Part shown: piece after piece, positions 1 to 10,684 of the stretch | Layout of the letters: the number at the start of each line of letters is the position of its first letter | Position numbering within the stretch: position 1 is the stretch's first letter | Source of the DNA: Shinella sp. UYSO24 | GTDB lineage: Bacteria; Pseudomonadota; Alphaproteobacteria; Rhizobiales; Rhizobiaceae | Direction of reading: 5' to 3' | Assembly: GCA_902167985.1 (NCBI GenBank) | Contig: CABHNZ010000007.1 | Span: 62,001-126,000 of the forward strand | Length of the DNA: 64,000 nt | Notes under the pieces: generated by a model | Databases searched by the model: none | Told to the model about the DNA's origin: nothing | The model's input: the letters and a program-made list of their open reading frames with translations, nothing else | Position numbers and translations under genes: made by a program

Positions 1-2123
1 GGCTTCGTTCTCGACAACGGCGAAGCGATCGCCGGCAGCAGGCGTACCCGACAGGCCGAGAACTTCGACCGGAGTAGCCGGACCGGCTTCCTTGACGTGG
101 TCGCCCTTGTCGGTGACGAGCGCGCGAACGCGGCCCCACTGATCGCCGGCAACGATGATCTGGCCCGGCTTCAGCGTACCCTTCTGGACGAGCACGGTTG
201 CAACCGCACCACGGCCACGGTCGAGCTGCGCTTCGATCACGGTACCTTCGGCAGTACGCGTCGGGTCGGCCTTCAGGTCGAGGATTTCGGCCTGCAGCAG
301 GACGGCTTCGAGCAGCTTGTCGAGGTTCGTCTTGTTCTTGGCCGAAACTTCGACGTCGAGCACTTCACCGCCGAGCGATTCAACGAAGACTTCGTGCTGC
401 AGAAGCTGCTGACGGACCTTGTCCGGCTTGGCTTCGTGCTTGTCGATCTTGTTGATCGCCACGATGATCGGAACACCGGCCGCCTTGACGTGGTTGATGG
501 ATTCGATCGTCTGCGGCATCACGCTGTCGTCGGCCGCAACCACCAGGATCGCGATATCCGTCGCCTGCGCACCACGGGCACGCATGGCCGTAAAGGCGGC
601 GTGGCCGGGGGTGTCGATGAAGGTGATCTTCTGGCCGTTCTGTTCGACCTGATAGGCACCGATATGCTGGGTAATGCCACCGGCTTCGCCGGAGACGACG
701 TTTGCCTGACGGATGGCGTCGAGCAGCGAGGTCTTGCCGTGGTCGACGTGACCCATGATCGTGACGACCGGGGGACGCGAAACCATTTCGCCGGCAACGT
801 CTGCCTTATCGAAAATGCCTTCTTCGACGTCGGATTCCGAAACGCGCTTGACGGTATGGCCGAATTCGCCGGCGATGAGTTCTGCAAGGTCGGCGTCGAT
901 GACGTCGCCTGGCTTCATCATTTGGCCTTCCTTCATCAGGTACTTGATGACGTCGACCGCACGTTCGGACATGCGCTGCGACAGTTCCTGAATGGTGATG
1001 GTTTCCGGCAGGATGACTTCGCGGATGACCTTTTCACGGGTTTCCTGGATCTGGCTGCGGCGGAACTTTTCCTGGCGGCGGCGCATGGCGGCCATCGAAC
1101 GGCCACGAGCGTTGCCGTCGTCGTCCGTGCTGGCAGTCGTCAGCGTCAGCTTGCCCTGGCGGCGGCCATCGTCGGCCTTCGGACGGGCAGGAACCTTGGC
1201 CGGAGCCGGAACGGGCGCACGGCCACGGCCCGGAACGGCACTGCGAGCCGGACCACGATCGTCGTCTTCGTCATTGCCGCGGCGGCGTACCGGAGCGCTG
1301 GGCTGTGCCGGAGCGTCGCCAGCCGGAGCCGGACGGGTCGACTGCGGACGTGCGTCTGCGGTGCGGGCAGCAACAGGAGCCGGTGCCGGCGCTGCAGCCG
1401 GGGCAGGGGCCGGCGGTGCGGCAGCTTCTGCTGCTGCGCGCGCTGGCTTCTTCAGCCAGACGTACGGCTTCCGCCGCTTCCTCGATCTTGCGCTGTTCTT
1501 CCTCGACCTTGCGGCGTGCTTCTTCTTCGGCGCGGCGCTTGGCGTCTTCGATGTCACGCTGCTGCGCTTCCATCAGGCGCGGCGACGGGCTTCCATTTCG
1601 CCTGCAGACAGGTCGTGGAGAACATTCGGCCGCTGCTGCTGGCGCTGCGGGGCGTGTTATACGGGCGGTTCTGCTGCGAGTTCGAACCCGAACGCTGCTG
1701 ATGCGACGGCTGCTGGCCGGAGCGCTGACCCTGCTGGGCCGGGCGCTGGCCCTGCGGAGCCGGCTGATGAGCGCGCGGTGCCGGGCTTGCGGGCTGCGGC
1801 GGACGCGGTGCCTGCGGCTGCGGAGCAGGCGCTGCTGCAACGGGTGCGGCAGGTGCCGGCGCTGCAACGGGAGCCGGCTGCGGTGCAACAGGTTCTGCCG
1901 GGCGCGGTGCCGGAGCGGCTGCAACGGCCGGAGCAGGCGTGATCGCCGGCTTCTCGTCGAGCGGACGTGTCGGGCGGCGCTTTACTGTCTCAACGACGAC
2001 CGCCTTGGTGCGTCCACGGCCCATGTCCTGGCGCACGGTGCCCTGGCTCATCCCAGTCGGTTTCAGGGTGAGTGTCTTCTTTCCTGCGACGCTGAGTGTC
2101 TTGTCGTCTTTATTGTCGGTCAT
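1..2123 (-). CDS. infB: Translation initiation factor IF-2, C-terminus cut by window edge, frame broken
   Basis: IF-2 is the GTPase that brings initiator tRNA to the 30S subunit. The N-terminus starts at 2123 with [19 protein letters not shown], typical of rhizobial IF-2, followed by a long Ala/Pro/Gln-rich region and a charged helix ([20 protein letters not shown]). The G domain shows G1 GHVDHGKT near 730-753, G2 [12 protein letters not shown]3 DTPGH, G4 NKID and G5 SAK. The frame is lost near 1625 and 1577 (one base missing at each) and near 1441 (two missing or one extra). The essential role and intact domains on both sides argue for sequence error. About 707 codons are present, so roughly the last 200 residues lie outside the window. 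It is the last gene here of the rimP-nusA-ylxR-infB operon. Confidence 0.95.
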
Positions 2124-2223
2124 TCCGTTCCTGTTCCTTCGGACGGAACGGATGGAGACCATCAGCTCCCGTCAAATACGGGCGTATATCCGGTACGGTA
2201 GCCGGCGACCGCCGGTATCCGCG

Positions 2224-2940
2224 TCATTGTTTTGGCCGGGCAGCGCCGCCCTCTGCTCCGGATTGACCGACGTCGCGGTACTTTTCCAGCATGGTTGCGC
2301 GCTTCACTACACCCTCACCCGCCTGCCCTGCAAGCGCGCAGGCATGGATAAAAGCATTCTGGCCCATCAGCCCGTCCATTTCGGCTCCGGTCAGGAGCGA
2401 AAAGGACGGTATGTCGTACCCGGCATTCGAGCCGAGCAACCAGGCCTTTCGGGCCTGGTCGATCTTGCGTACGCCGTCGGCGGCCGCATCCGAAGCGTGG
2501 AAGGTCGCGAGCGCCTCACCGGAGCGCACGGCAGCATCCACCTTCATTGCGCCGGAAATGAACTGTCCGGCCTTGCGGGCCATGTTCATCATTCCGACGA
2601 GGTCGGCGACCAGAAGCTGGTCGACGACGGCGCCGAGATCGGCATTTGCCTTCACGTCGCGCTTCAGGGCGCGGGCGAAAAGCTTCTTCGAGACGGCCCG
2701 GTCGACAAGCGACCGATCCGCTGTAATCCAGCAACCGCGACCCGGCAGCCGACGCTTGAGGTCCGGAACGATCGTTCCATCCGGACCGGCGACGAACCGG
2801 ATCAGTGCCTCTGGCGAAGTCGTCTGACGCGTTACGATGCAGGTGCGGTCGTTCACGATCAGCTCGTCATCCTGCCCATCGGCGTCAACCGCGGCACCAG
2901 CACCCAGGCCGGAACCCTGCTCCTCGTGGAGCGGGATCAT
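2224..2940 (-). CDS. ylxR: YlxR (DUF448) fused to an L7Ae-like RNA-binding domain
   Basis: A 238-residue protein made of two nucleic-acid-binding domains, the arrangement usual in alphaproteobacteria. Residues about 28-90 carry the YlxR/DUF448 signature (RTCIVTRQ, then [10 protein letters not shown] and [10 protein letters not shown]). Residues about 105-205 form an L7Ae/L30e-like fold ([19 protein letters not shown]). YlxR-family proteins of Firmicutes modulate RNase P; the role of the fused form is not settled. The start overlaps the nusA stop as ATGA, and infB follows after about 100 bases, the standard nusA-infB operon position. The reading frame is intact. Confidence 0.9.
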   Translation of the reverse strand: MIPLHEEQGSGLGAGAAVDADGQDDELIVNDRTCIVTRQTTSPEALIRFVAGPDGTIVPDLKRRLPGRGCWITADRSLVDRAVSKKLFARALKRDVKANADLGAVVDQLLVADLVGMMNMARKAGQFISGAMKVDAAVRSGEALATFHASDAAADGVRKIDQARKAWLLGSNAGYDIPSFSLLTGAEMDGLMGQNAFIHACALAGQAGEGVVKRATMLEKYRDVGQSGAEGGAARPKQ

Positions 2941-4545
2941 TCCTGTTCGGCGGCGTCCGCCTCCTCGGTCTCTTCGGCGGCCTGTTCGGCTGCGAGGTCT
3001 TCCTCGGTGATCCAGCCGGCCAGAAGGCGGGCACGGACAACCATGTTTTCAGCTTCGGTGCGCGAGATGTCGAACTTCGAGAACAGGCCTTCGAACTTCT
3101 TCGTTTCGCCGTTCTTGCGTTCGCTCCAGCCAACCAGATCGTCAGCGGCGCAGCCGGCAAAGTCCTCGATCGTCTTGATGCCGTCTTCGCCGAGGGCAAC
3201 CAGCATCTGGGCGTTGAGGCCTTCGATCTGCTTCAGTTCGTCAGCAACGCCGAGTGCCTTGCGCTTCTCGTCGTTCTCGGCCTCGATACGCTCCAGATAT
3301 TCGCGGGCGCGGGTCTGGATCTCGTTGGCGGTGTCTTCATCGAAACCGTCGATCGAGGCAATTTCGTCGAGATCGACATAGGCCAGTTCCTCGACGGCGG
3401 CAAAGCCTTCCGAAGCCAGAACCTGACCGACCATCTCGTCGACGTCGAGAGCGTCCATGAACAGGTTGGTGCGCTCGTTGAATTCCTTCTGACGGCGTTC
3501 CGACTCTTCGGCCTCCGTCATGATGTCGATATCCCAGCCCGTGAGCTGCGAAGCGAGACGGACGTTCTGGCCGCGGCGGCCGATCGCAAGCGACAGCTGC
3601 TCGTCGGGAACGACGACTTCGATACGCTCTGCATCTTCGTCGAGAACGACCTTGGCGACTTCAGCCGGCTGCAGGGCGTTGACGATGAAGGAAGCCGGAT
3701 CCTGGCTCCACGGAATGATGTCGATCTTTTCGCCCTGAAGTTCGCCGACGACGGCCTGAACGCGCGAACCGCGCATACCGACGCAGGCGCCGACCGGATC
3801 GATCGACGAATCGTTGGAAAGAACGGCGATCTTGGCGCGCGAACCCGGGTCACGGCAACCGACTTGATCTGGATGATGCCGTCGTAGATTTCCGGCACTT
3901 CCATGGTGAACAGCTTCACCATGAACTGCGGATGGGTACGCGACAGGAAGATCTGCGGGCCGCGCTGTTCACGACGCACGTCGTAGACATAGGCACGAAC
4001 GCGGTCGCCATAACGCATGTTTCGCGCGGAATCATCTCGTCGCGACGGATGATGCCTTCGCCACGGCCGAGATCGACGATCACATTGCCGTATTCGACGC
4101 GCTTGACGGTGCCGTTGACGATTTCGCCGACGCGGTCCTTGAACTCGTCGAACTGGCGGTCACGCTCGGCTTCGCGCACCTTCTGCACGATGACCTGCTT
4201 GGCCGACTGTGCGGCGATACGGCCGAAATCCATCGGCGGCAGCGGGTCTGCGATGAAGTCGCCGATCTTGGCGTCGACATTGCGGTCCTGCGCCAGCGCG
4301 AGCGGGATCTGCGTGCCGTAGTCTTCCGCGTGCTCGACGACTTCGAGAAGACGCTGCAGGCGGATTTCGCCGGTCTTCGAATTGATGTCGGCGCGGATAT
4401 TGGTCTCCGACCCGTAGCGGGAGCGGGCAGCCTTCTGGATGGCGTCGGCCATCGCGGCCAGCACGATCTCGCGGTCGATGACCTTCTCGCGCGCCACTGC
4501 ATCCGCGATCTGCAGAAGTTCTAGCCGGTTCGCACTCACTGCCAT
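2937..4545 (-). CDS. nusA: Transcription termination/antitermination factor NusA, two frame breaks
   Basis: NusA binds RNA polymerase and nascent RNA to control pausing, termination and antitermination. The restored protein is about 536 residues. Its N-terminal domain starts [20 protein letters not shown]. An S1 domain follows ([20 protein letters not shown]), then KH domains ([20 protein letters not shown] and [16 protein letters not shown]). The acidic C-terminus carries helix-hairpin-helix repeats ([13 protein letters not shown]). The frame breaks near 4021, where AAAA on the coding strand reads AAA, and near 3854, where CCC reads CC. Each repair rejoins conserved sequence exactly (IPRENMRYGDR and [14 protein letters not shown]). 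It lies 63 bases after rimP and overlaps ylxR by 4. Confidence 0.96.
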
Positions 4546-4608
4546 TGTCGTTGGTCTCCGTCAGTCGAAAGGACGGGCGCGTGTGGCGGCCCGCATCGTA
4601 ATCTCTGG

Positions 4609-5199
4609 TTATTCTTCGTCTGCTTCTTCGTTCTGGTTCGCGGCCTGCGCCTTGGCCAGCTTGTCGGCCCTTAGTGCATCGCGGATCAGATCGTCGGTCA
4701 GAATGAGTTTAGCCTCGGCAAGCGCCGAGAAGGGAATAATGACGCTCGGCGCTTCGCCGTAAGCCACCTGGTCGCGCTCGATCGTGAAACCATCGGCATC
4801 CGCACCAACGATCTTGCCGCGGAAACGCTTGCGGTTGTCGATGATGATCGACGTCTCGCACTTGACGATATGGCCGGTCCAGCGCGTGAAATCCGACTTG
4901 CGCACCATCGGCCGGTCGATGCCGGGCGAGGAGACTTCAAGATGATACTCGCTATCGATCGGATCTTCCACATCAAGAACGGGTGAGATCGCCATCGAAA
5001 CGGCTTCGCAACCGTCGACATCCATCGTGCCGTCATTGCGTTCCGCCATGATCTGCAGCGTATGGCCGTTCTGGTTCAGCATGCGCACGCGTACCAGCCG
5101 GTAGTCCATGGCGGTCAGTACGGGCTCGATGATCTCGGCTACTCTGAGATCGAGGCCGTTCTCAACGATGAGGCGCGGCTCGTATTCGGTCTGCGACAT
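4609..5199 (-). CDS. rimP: Ribosome maturation factor RimP
   Basis: RimP assists 30S subunit maturation. The chosen start at 5199 gives [20 protein letters not shown] and 196 residues. In-frame codons continue upstream but would run through the leader terminator. Family features include the segment [20 protein letters not shown] followed by RPM, and a C-terminal SH3-like half ([20 protein letters not shown]). The extra acidic C-terminal tail (NQNEEADEE) is common in rhizobia. It is the first gene of the rimP-nusA-ylxR-infB operon. A strong intrinsic terminator sits only about 70 bases upstream on the same strand, so expression may depend on readthrough. Confidence 0.94.
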   Translation of the reverse strand: MSQTEYEPRLIVENGLDLRVAEIIEPVLTAMDYRLVRVRMLNQNGHTLQIMAERNDGTMDVDGCEAVSMAISPVLDVEDPIDSEYHLEVSSPGIDRPMVRKSDFTRWTGHIVKCETSIIIDNRKRFRGKIVGADADGFTIERDQVAYGEAPSVIIPFSALAEAKLILTDDLIRDALRADKLAKAQAANQNEEADEE

Positions 5200-5269
5200 A
5201 AGCTCTCCGGTGCTTTCCGGTTCGGGGCCGAGCCGGTGTCGGCCGGCGCGGTGGGAGAGATCGCCTAAC

Positions 5270-5302
5270 AAAAAAGAGCGGGTCCGGGAGGGCCCACTCT
5301 TC
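5270..5302 (-). terminator. Intrinsic terminator in the rimP operon leader
   Basis: On the minus strand an 8-bp stem pairs AGAGTGGG (5300-5293) with CCCGCTCT (5282-5275) and is followed by six T residues. No minus-strand gene lies between it and the divergent MFS gene at 5459. It must therefore end a short transcript of at most about 150 nt started between 5310 and 5460, consistent with attenuation of rimP-nusA-infB. The loop contains CCCUCCCGG. Confidence 0.7.
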
Positions 5303-5458
5303 ATCGGACGATCAAGAATATGGGCTGCATATACGCCTTCGGGCCGGCGAATGCAAGACGGCCATCTTTTCAGTCTTTTCCATCGGATCGACTGGAAATC
5401 GCCACAACCGGGTCTATAAACCGAGACGTGCGATTCATCATGCGAGAAGGACATAGAC

Positions 5459-7087
5459 GTGCCTGAGCGGATACCGACCCTGGCCCCTTTCAGGCACGAG
5501 ATATTCCGAACCGTCTGGATAGCAAGCCTCGCCTCGAATTTCGGTGGCCTCATCCAGGCTGTCGGCGCCGCATGGATGATGACGGCCCTGGCGCAGTCAC
5601 AGGACATGGTGGCGCTGGTTCAGGCCTCGACCGCCCTTCCGATCATGCTCTTCTCGCTGATAGCCGGCGCCCTTGCCGACAATTACAACCGCCGCAGTCT
5701 GATGCTGACGGCGCAGGTCTTCATGCTGATCGTCTCGGTGACGCTCACCGTCTTTGCCTTTCTCGGCCTTCTGACGCCCTGGCTGCTCCTGACTTTCACC
5801 TTCCTGATCGGCTGCGGCGTGGCGCTCAACAACCCGTCCTGGCAGGCCTCGGTGGGCGATATGGTTCCGCGCGAAATCCTGCCCGCGGCCGTCACGCTCA
5901 ATAGCGTCGGCTTCAACATCACCCGCTCGATCGGTCCGGCCATCGGCGGCGCGATCGTCGCGGCGGCCGGCGCTGCGGCAGCCTTCGCGGTCAACGCCTT
6001 CAGCTACTGCGCCCTCATCTTCGCGCTCGTCCGCTGGAAGCTGCCGCTCAAGGACGACACCCTGCCGCGCGAGACGCTGCTGAGGGCACTCTCGGCCGGT
6101 CTCGGCTATGTCTCCATGTCGCCGAATATCCTCAACGTCCTGTTCCGCAGCGGCCTCTTCGGCCTTGCGGCCAGCGCCATTCTCGCCCTTCTGCCGATCG
6201 TTGCCCGCGATCTCGTCCATGGCGGGCCGCTCACCTATGGCGTCATGCTCGGTGCCTTTGGTCTTGGGGCAATTGCCGGCGCCATGGCCAATTCGCGGCT
6301 GCGCGAAACCTTTTCCAGCGAAACCATCGTCCGTATCGCTTTTCTCGGCTTTGCCGCCAGTTCCGGCATTATCAGCCTCAGCTCCAACATGGCGCTGACC
6401 GCGATCGTGCTTCTCATTCCCGGTGCCTGTTGGGTTCTGGCGCTGTCGCTGTTCAATACGACGGTGCAGCTCTCGACGCCACGCTGGGTCGTCGGCCGGG
6501 CGCTTTCCTTCTACCAGACCACGACATTCGGCGGCATTGCCGTCGGCAGCTGGATCTGGGGTGTCTCGGCCGATGCCTTCGGCGCTTCGGTCGCGCTGTC
6601 GCTGGCAAGCCTTGCCACACTGGTTGGTGCGCTCGTTGGCTTCCGCATTCCGGTTCCGCAATTCGCCGATATCAATCTTGATCCGCTGAACCGCTTCAAC
6701 CAGCCGCTCCTGAAGCTCGACCTGATGCCGAGAAGCGGACCGATCGTCAATCTCGTCGACTATATCATTGCCGATGAGGATATTCCGGCCTTTCTCGCGC
6801 TGATGTCCCGCCGCCGGCGTGTCCGTATCCGCGATGGCGCGCGCCAATGGGGCCTGATGCGCGATCTGGAACATCCGGAAATGTGGACGGAAACCTATCA
6901 TGTCGCCACCTGGGCCGATTATGTCCGCCACAACCAGCGCCGCCTGCAGGCGGATGCCGAAATCTGGGACGAACTCAGGAAGCTGCATCGCGGCGAGGAA
7001 GACCCGAAGGTCCACCGGATGATCGAGCGCCAGACCATCCAGCCCCGCGAGCTCCTGCCGAAGCCCACTCATCTCGATCCGCACTGA
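5459..7087 (+). CDS. MFS exporter (EntS/MFS_3 type) with C-terminal soluble domain
   Basis: A 542-residue major facilitator transporter of the EntS-like MFS_3 family. About twelve hydrophobic segments lie within residues 1-415, with the inter-helix motif [14 protein letters not shown] near residue 65 matching MFS motif A. The start is GTG at 5459. Residues about 420-530 form a soluble region ([17 protein letters not shown] through [20 protein letters not shown]) that resembles an antibiotic-biosynthesis-monooxygenase / NIPSNAP-like ferredoxin fold. Some MFS_3 proteins carry such an extension. The substrate cannot be deduced. It is divergent from rimP and convergent with the lytic transglycosylase, with 15 bases between their ends. 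Confidence 0.85.
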   Translation: MPERIPTLAPFRHEIFRTVWIASLASNFGGLIQAVGAAWMMTALAQSQDMVALVQASTALPIMLFSLIAGALADNYNRRSLMLTAQVFMLIVSVTLTVFAFLGLLTPWLLLTFTFLIGCGVALNNPSWQASVGDMVPREILPAAVTLNSVGFNITRSIGPAIGGAIVAAAGAAAAFAVNAFSYCALIFALVRWKLPLKDDTLPRETLLRALSAGLGYVSMSPNILNVLFRSGLFGLAASAILALLPIVARDLVHGGPLTYGVMLGAFGLGAIAGAMANSRLRETFSSETIVRIAFLGFAASSGIISLSSNMALTAIVLLIPGACWVLALSLFNTTVQLSTPRWVVGRALSFYQTTTFGGIAVGSWIWGVSADAFGASVALSLASLATLVGALVGFRIPVPQFADINLDPLNRFNQPLLKLDLMPRSGPIVNLVDYIIADEDIPAFLALMSRRRRVRIRDGARQWGLMRDLEHPEMWTETYHVATWADYVRHNQRRLQADAEIWDELRKLHRGEEDPKVHRMIERQTIQPRELLPKPTHLDPH

Positions 7088-7102
7088 GCGAAATTGCGGA
7101 TA

Positions 7103-8365
7103 CTACCGGAGCTTCGCCTTCAGCGAGGCATCGGGATAGCAGGTCGGTGCAAGACCGTTCTTTGCCTGCCAGTCGCCAAGCGAGCGGCGTGTCTTGTAGC
7201 CCGGCAATCCGTCGACATTGCCGACGTCATAGCCCTTTTTGACCAGCGCCTTCTGCATCGCAAGCACATCCGAGCGCAGCATCTTTCCGACATCGCCCCA
7301 CGGCGCCTCGAAGGGGCCCGAGCCGTAATCGATACGATCGGCGAGATTGCCGATGAACAGCGCGTAGAGATCCGAATTGTTATACTGCTTCAGCACGTAG
7401 AAATTCGGCGTCACGACGAATTCCGGCCCGCTGCGCCCGGCCGGAACCAGCATCATCCCGTCGGCTTTCAGATCCTGCGAAGGAAAGGCTTTGCCGGAAA
7501 TCCGCGTAATACCGGTCGATGCCCATTGCGAGATCGGTTTCGCCAGATCCGGCCCTTCCTGCGCGCAGGAGACCCGCTCGGGGATTTTTACCTCGAAACC
7601 CCAGTCGCGGCCGCGCTGCCAGCCTTCCTTCTGCAGATAGTGGGCGATGGAAGCGAGCGCGTCCGGCACCGAGTTCCAGATATCCGGGTGCCCGTCCCCG
7701 TCGAAATCCACGGCATATTTCAGATAGCTCGTCGGCATGAACTGCGTCTGGCCCATGGCGCCGGCCCAGGAACCACGCATCTTCTCGGCATCCACGTCGC
7801 CGCGCTGGATCATCGTCAGCGCCGCGATCAGCTCCTGCTCGAACATCTCCTTGCGGGTCGACATGAAGGCCTTGGTGGCGAGAACGTCGATCACTGAATA
7901 GGGCATTTTCGCCTTGCCGAAGCCGGTCTCGCGGCCCCAGATGGCCAATATGATGCCGCCGGGCACGCCGTAAGCGGCCTCGATCTTCTTCAGCGTCGAG
8001 CCATAGGTGGAGGCAAGCCCGCGGCCGGTCGAGGCCAGAAGCTGCATCCGCTGCTCGGCGAAATAGCGGCCGGGAGAGGAGAATTCGGCCTGCGTCTGCG
8101 CCTGTTCCTTCGGCGGCGTCGTGCCGGGCGGGACGAGATCAGGCAGGGTCCAGTTGAGGCTGATGCCCTTCATGGCAGAACGGATCGTCGCTTCCGAAAT
8201 GCCGGCCTTCTTCGCATCCGCAGTCAGATCGCTGGCGATCCAGCGCTGGAACTGTTTTTCGATCGCAGCCTTGTCCGGAACCTGATTTTGCGCCGAGGCG
8301 GCAAGCGGGGGCAGCGTGAGGGCCACTGCCAAAATCGCGGGTAATACGCCGGCGCGCTTTTTCAT
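7103..8365 (-). CDS. Lytic murein transglycosylase, MltB-like, with peptidoglycan-binding domain
   Basis: A 420-residue periplasmic enzyme that cleaves peptidoglycan with formation of 1,6-anhydro-muramic ends. A signal peptide is visible (MKKRAGVLPAILAVALTLPP through AASAQ). The SLT_2/MltB domain spans about residues 35-330, with the catalytic glutamate in IWGRETGFGKAKM and family motifs AGAMGQTQFMPTSYL and DFDGDGHPDIW. A PG_binding_1 domain closes the protein (MQKALVKKGYDVGNVDGLPG). It follows recR by 20 bases on the same strand. The frame is intact. Confidence 0.92.
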   Translation of the reverse strand: MKKRAGVLPAILAVALTLPPLAASAQNQVPDKAAIEKQFQRWIASDLTADAKKAGISEATIRSAMKGISLNWTLPDLVPPGTTPPKEQAQTQAEFSSPGRYFAEQRMQLLASTGRGLASTYGSTLKKIEAAYGVPGGIILAIWGRETGFGKAKMPYSVIDVLATKAFMSTRKEMFEQELIAALTMIQRGDVDAEKMRGSWAGAMGQTQFMPTSYLKYAVDFDGDGHPDIWNSVPDALASIAHYLQKEGWQRGRDWGFEVKIPERVSCAQEGPDLAKPISQWASTGITRISGKAFPSQDLKADGMMLVPAGRSGPEFVVTPNFYVLKQYNNSDLYALFIGNLADRIDYGSGPFEAPWGDVGKMLRSDVLAMQKALVKKGYDVGNVDGLPGYKTRRSLGDWQAKNGLAPTCYPDASLKAKLR

Positions 8366-8385
8366 CGTCGTCTCCGAATGGGAAA

Positions 8386-8991
8386 TCAGATCGTCGTTCG
8401 TGCCCGAAGTGCGGCCGTCAGCGTGCCCTCGTCGAGATAATCGAGCTCGCCGCCCACCGGCACGCCATGTGCAAGTCGTGTGATCTTCACGTCGATGCCG
8501 GATAGCTGGTCGGTTATATAGTGTGCTGTGGTTTGCCCTTCGACGGTGGCGTTGACGGCAATGATGATCTCGCGCACCGTGCCTTCGCTCACCCGGTCGA
8601 TCAGCCCGCGAATGTTGAGATCGTCGGGCCCGACGCCATCGAGCGGCGAAAGTGTGCCGCCGAGCACATGATAGGCGGCATTCATCGCGCCCGCCCGTTC
8701 CAGCGCCCAGAGATCGGATACGTCTTCCACCACGATCAGCATCGACTGGTCGCGCTGGATATCGGTGCAGACGGTGCAGGGATCGGATGTATCGACATTG
8801 CCGCAGCGCGAGCAGATCTTCACCTTGTCATAGGCCTCGCCCATCGCAAGCGACAGGGGGCCTAAAAGCTGGTCCTTCTTCTTGATCAGGTGCAGTGCCG
8901 CCCGGCGGGCGGAACGGGGGCCGAGCCCCGGAACCTTTGCCAGAAGCTGGATCAGTTTTTCGATTTCGGGGCCGGTGACTCGCTTTGCCAT
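8386..8991 (-). CDS. recR: Recombination mediator RecR
   Basis: RecR works with RecF and RecO to load RecA at gaps. The protein is 201 residues from [15 protein letters not shown] at 8991. An in-frame ATG farther upstream (9042) has no support from the family. Visible elements are the helix-hairpin-helix [15 protein letters not shown], a four-cysteine zinc finger ([16 protein letters not shown]), a TOPRIM domain ([18 protein letters not shown]) and a C-terminal Walker-B-like end. In many bacteria recR directly follows ybaB. Here a MOSC gene on the other strand and a LysE gene separate them. recF lies about 14 kb away in this window. Confidence 0.95.
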   Translation of the reverse strand: MAKRVTGPEIEKLIQLLAKVPGLGPRSARRAALHLIKKKDQLLGPLSLAMGEAYDKVKICSRCGNVDTSDPCTVCTDIQRDQSMLIVVEDVSDLWALERAGAMNAAYHVLGGTLSPLDGVGPDDLNIRGLIDRVSEGTVREIIIAVNATVEGQTTAHYITDQLSGIDVKITRLAHGVPVGGELDYLDEGTLTAALRARTTI

Positions 8992-9060
8992 TCCCGTGTC
9001 TTTAGCCCATATGGAAATGAAACGGAATCGCGGAAGGCCCAACCATATGAAACTTCCGAT

Positions 9061-9681
9061 ATGAAACTTCTGGCCATCTGTCTCGGCACGCCGCAGACCC
9101 TGCCTGGAAAGAATGGCAAGAGCGCGAAGACCGGCATTCTGAAAGGCCCAGTCGCGTCACCCGTGATGATCGATACCCACGGTCTTGTCGGCGATGCCGT
9201 CTGCAATCGAAAACACCATGGCGGCCCGGATCAGGCGATCCTCCTCGAAGGGGCAGAAACGCTGAAATGGTGGGCCGACGAACTCGGCCGCGATCTGCCT
9301 CACGGCACGTTCGGCGAAAACCTTGTGATCGAAGGGCTCGATGGTCGCGACATCGCCGTCGGCGACCGCTTTCGCATCGGCGAGGTTCTCCTCGAGGCGA
9401 CGCTTGCCCGCATTCCCTGCAACACATTTGCGGTCAGAATGGCCGATCCCGGTCTCGTCCGCCGCTATTTTCGTGCCGGTCGGCCGGGCATCTATTGCCG
9501 CGTCCTGTCGGGCGGTATGCTCGCTCCCGGCGATCAGGTCAGCATTGAGCCCTATCAGGGCGACCGTATCCTGATACCGGAGCTTCTCGCCTCTGCCGCA
9601 AGGCCGATCACCATGTCGGAGCGCGAGCGCTATCTCGCAGCCCCGATAGGCGAACGGCTGCGCAGGACGCTTTCGGCATAA
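9061..9681 (+). CDS. MOSC domain protein (YiiM-like)
   Basis: A 206-residue MOSC-family protein, related to the C-terminal domain of molybdenum cofactor sulfurases and to E. coli YiiM. Family motifs are [17 protein letters not shown] near residue 42, [10 protein letters not shown], and the conserved cysteine in [12 protein letters not shown]. The start at 9061 ([14 protein letters not shown]) is preferred. A near copy of the start region lies 15 bases upstream (ATGAAACTTCCG against ATGAAACTTCTG). The substrate is unknown; YiiM-type proteins reduce N-hydroxylated base analogues. It converges with the LysE gene, 3 bases apart. Confidence 0.85.
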   Translation: MKLLAICLGTPQTLPGKNGKSAKTGILKGPVASPVMIDTHGLVGDAVCNRKHHGGPDQAILLEGAETLKWWADELGRDLPHGTFGENLVIEGLDGRDIAVGDRFRIGEVLLEATLARIPCNTFAVRMADPGLVRRYFRAGRPGIYCRVLSGGMLAPGDQVSIEPYQGDRILIPELLASAARPITMSERERYLAAPIGERLRRTLSA

Positions 9682-9684
9682 AAA

Positions 9685-10295
9685 TCAGCGGGCCGCGATG
9701 GCCGCCGCCGCACCCGCCATCGTGCCTGCCGAAATGCGGTTGGCAATCCTGACGGCGCGCGGGCTCTTGAGGAACTGCCGGGCTTGGCTGCCAGCAGCAT
9801 CCAGGCCAGATCGACCGTCGCCAGCACGATCAGCATGGCGAGGACCAGTTCCAGCCAGCCCGCAAGCGTCACACCGCCGAGATCGATGATCGAGGGCAGA
9901 AGTGCCACATAGAAGATCATGATCTTCGGATTGCCGAGCGTCACCGTCAGCCCGGCCAGAAACATTTTTATGGCAGACCGCTTTTCCGGAAGCCCCTCGC
10001 CATCGTCCGCGGGTTTCGAGAACCACATCTTGGCCGCGAGATAGAGAAGGTAGAAGACGCCGACCCACTTGATCGCCAGAAACACCGGCTGGAAGGCATC
10101 GGCAATCGCCGCAAGCCCGGCAACGGCAAGCGACAGCCAGATGGCCTCGCCGACCCACATGGCCGCCACGAAGGGAAGCACGTCGCGATGCCCCTTGGAG
10201 AGAACGCGCGCCACAAGGGCAGCAACGCTCGGTCCGGGCGATCCCGCGGCGACGAACAGCGCCGCCACGAAGACCAGAATGGATGTCAGTGTCAT
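9685..10295 (-). CDS. LysE/RhtB family amino-acid exporter, one frame break
   Basis: An inner-membrane exporter of about 204 residues. It starts MTLTSILVFVAALFVAAGSP and carries the LysE signature GSPGPSVAALVARVLSKGHR near residue 18. TVTLGNPKIMIFYVALLPSI marks the conserved NPK segment. The frame is lost near 9783, where GG on the coding strand reads G. After repair the tail reads LLAAKARQFLKSPRAVRIAN and ends in a helix before the stop at 9685. The substrate is unknown. It lies 40 bases downstream of ybaB and is probably co-transcribed with dnaX-ybaB. Confidence 0.87.
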
Positions 10296-10335
10296 CGGAA
10301 CCTCCTCCTGCCCCTCTAACGACCGCTCCGATCGA

Positions 10336-10659
10336 TCAGAACGGGAACTTCATCCCGGGCGGGATCGGCAGGCCGGCGGTCAGTTCCTTGGTCCTCTCCG
10401 CAGTGATCTGCTCGGCGCGGTCCTTGGCGGACTTGTGCGCGGCAACGATCAGGTCTTCGAGGATTTCTGCCTCGTCTTCCTTCAGCAGCGAAGGATCGAT
10501 CTTCAGGCCGATCATGTCGCCCTTTCCGGTCATCCTGACGGTCACGAGGCCGCCACCGGATGTGCCTTCGACTTCGAGAGCGGCGATATCCGCCTGCATC
10601 TTCTCCATCTTGGCCTGCATTTCCTTGACCTTGCCCATCATGCCCATGATGTCGCGCAT
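10336..10659 (-). CDS. ybaB: YbaB/EbfC nucleoid-associated protein
   Basis: A 107-residue DNA-binding protein of the YbaB/EbfC family. It starts [20 protein letters not shown], a Met-rich helix, and contains the conserved segment [20 protein letters not shown]. The C-terminus [10 protein letters not shown] is typical of the family. It lies 25 bases after dnaX, the usual dnaX-ybaB pairing. The frame is intact. Confidence 0.95.
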   Translation of the reverse strand: MRDIMGMMGKVKEMQAKMEKMQADIAALEVEGTSGGGLVTVRMTGKGDMIGLKIDPSLLKEDEAEILEDLIVAAHKSAKDRAEQITAERTKELTAGLPIPPGMKFPF

Positions 10660-10684
10660 CGTGCTCGTCCTTTATGCTGTTCGT

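Noticed and set aside
97..1701. Long plus-strand frame of 534 codons
   Set aside because: It is the antisense shadow of infB. High GC makes long open antisense frames common here, and the product is low-complexity with no family.
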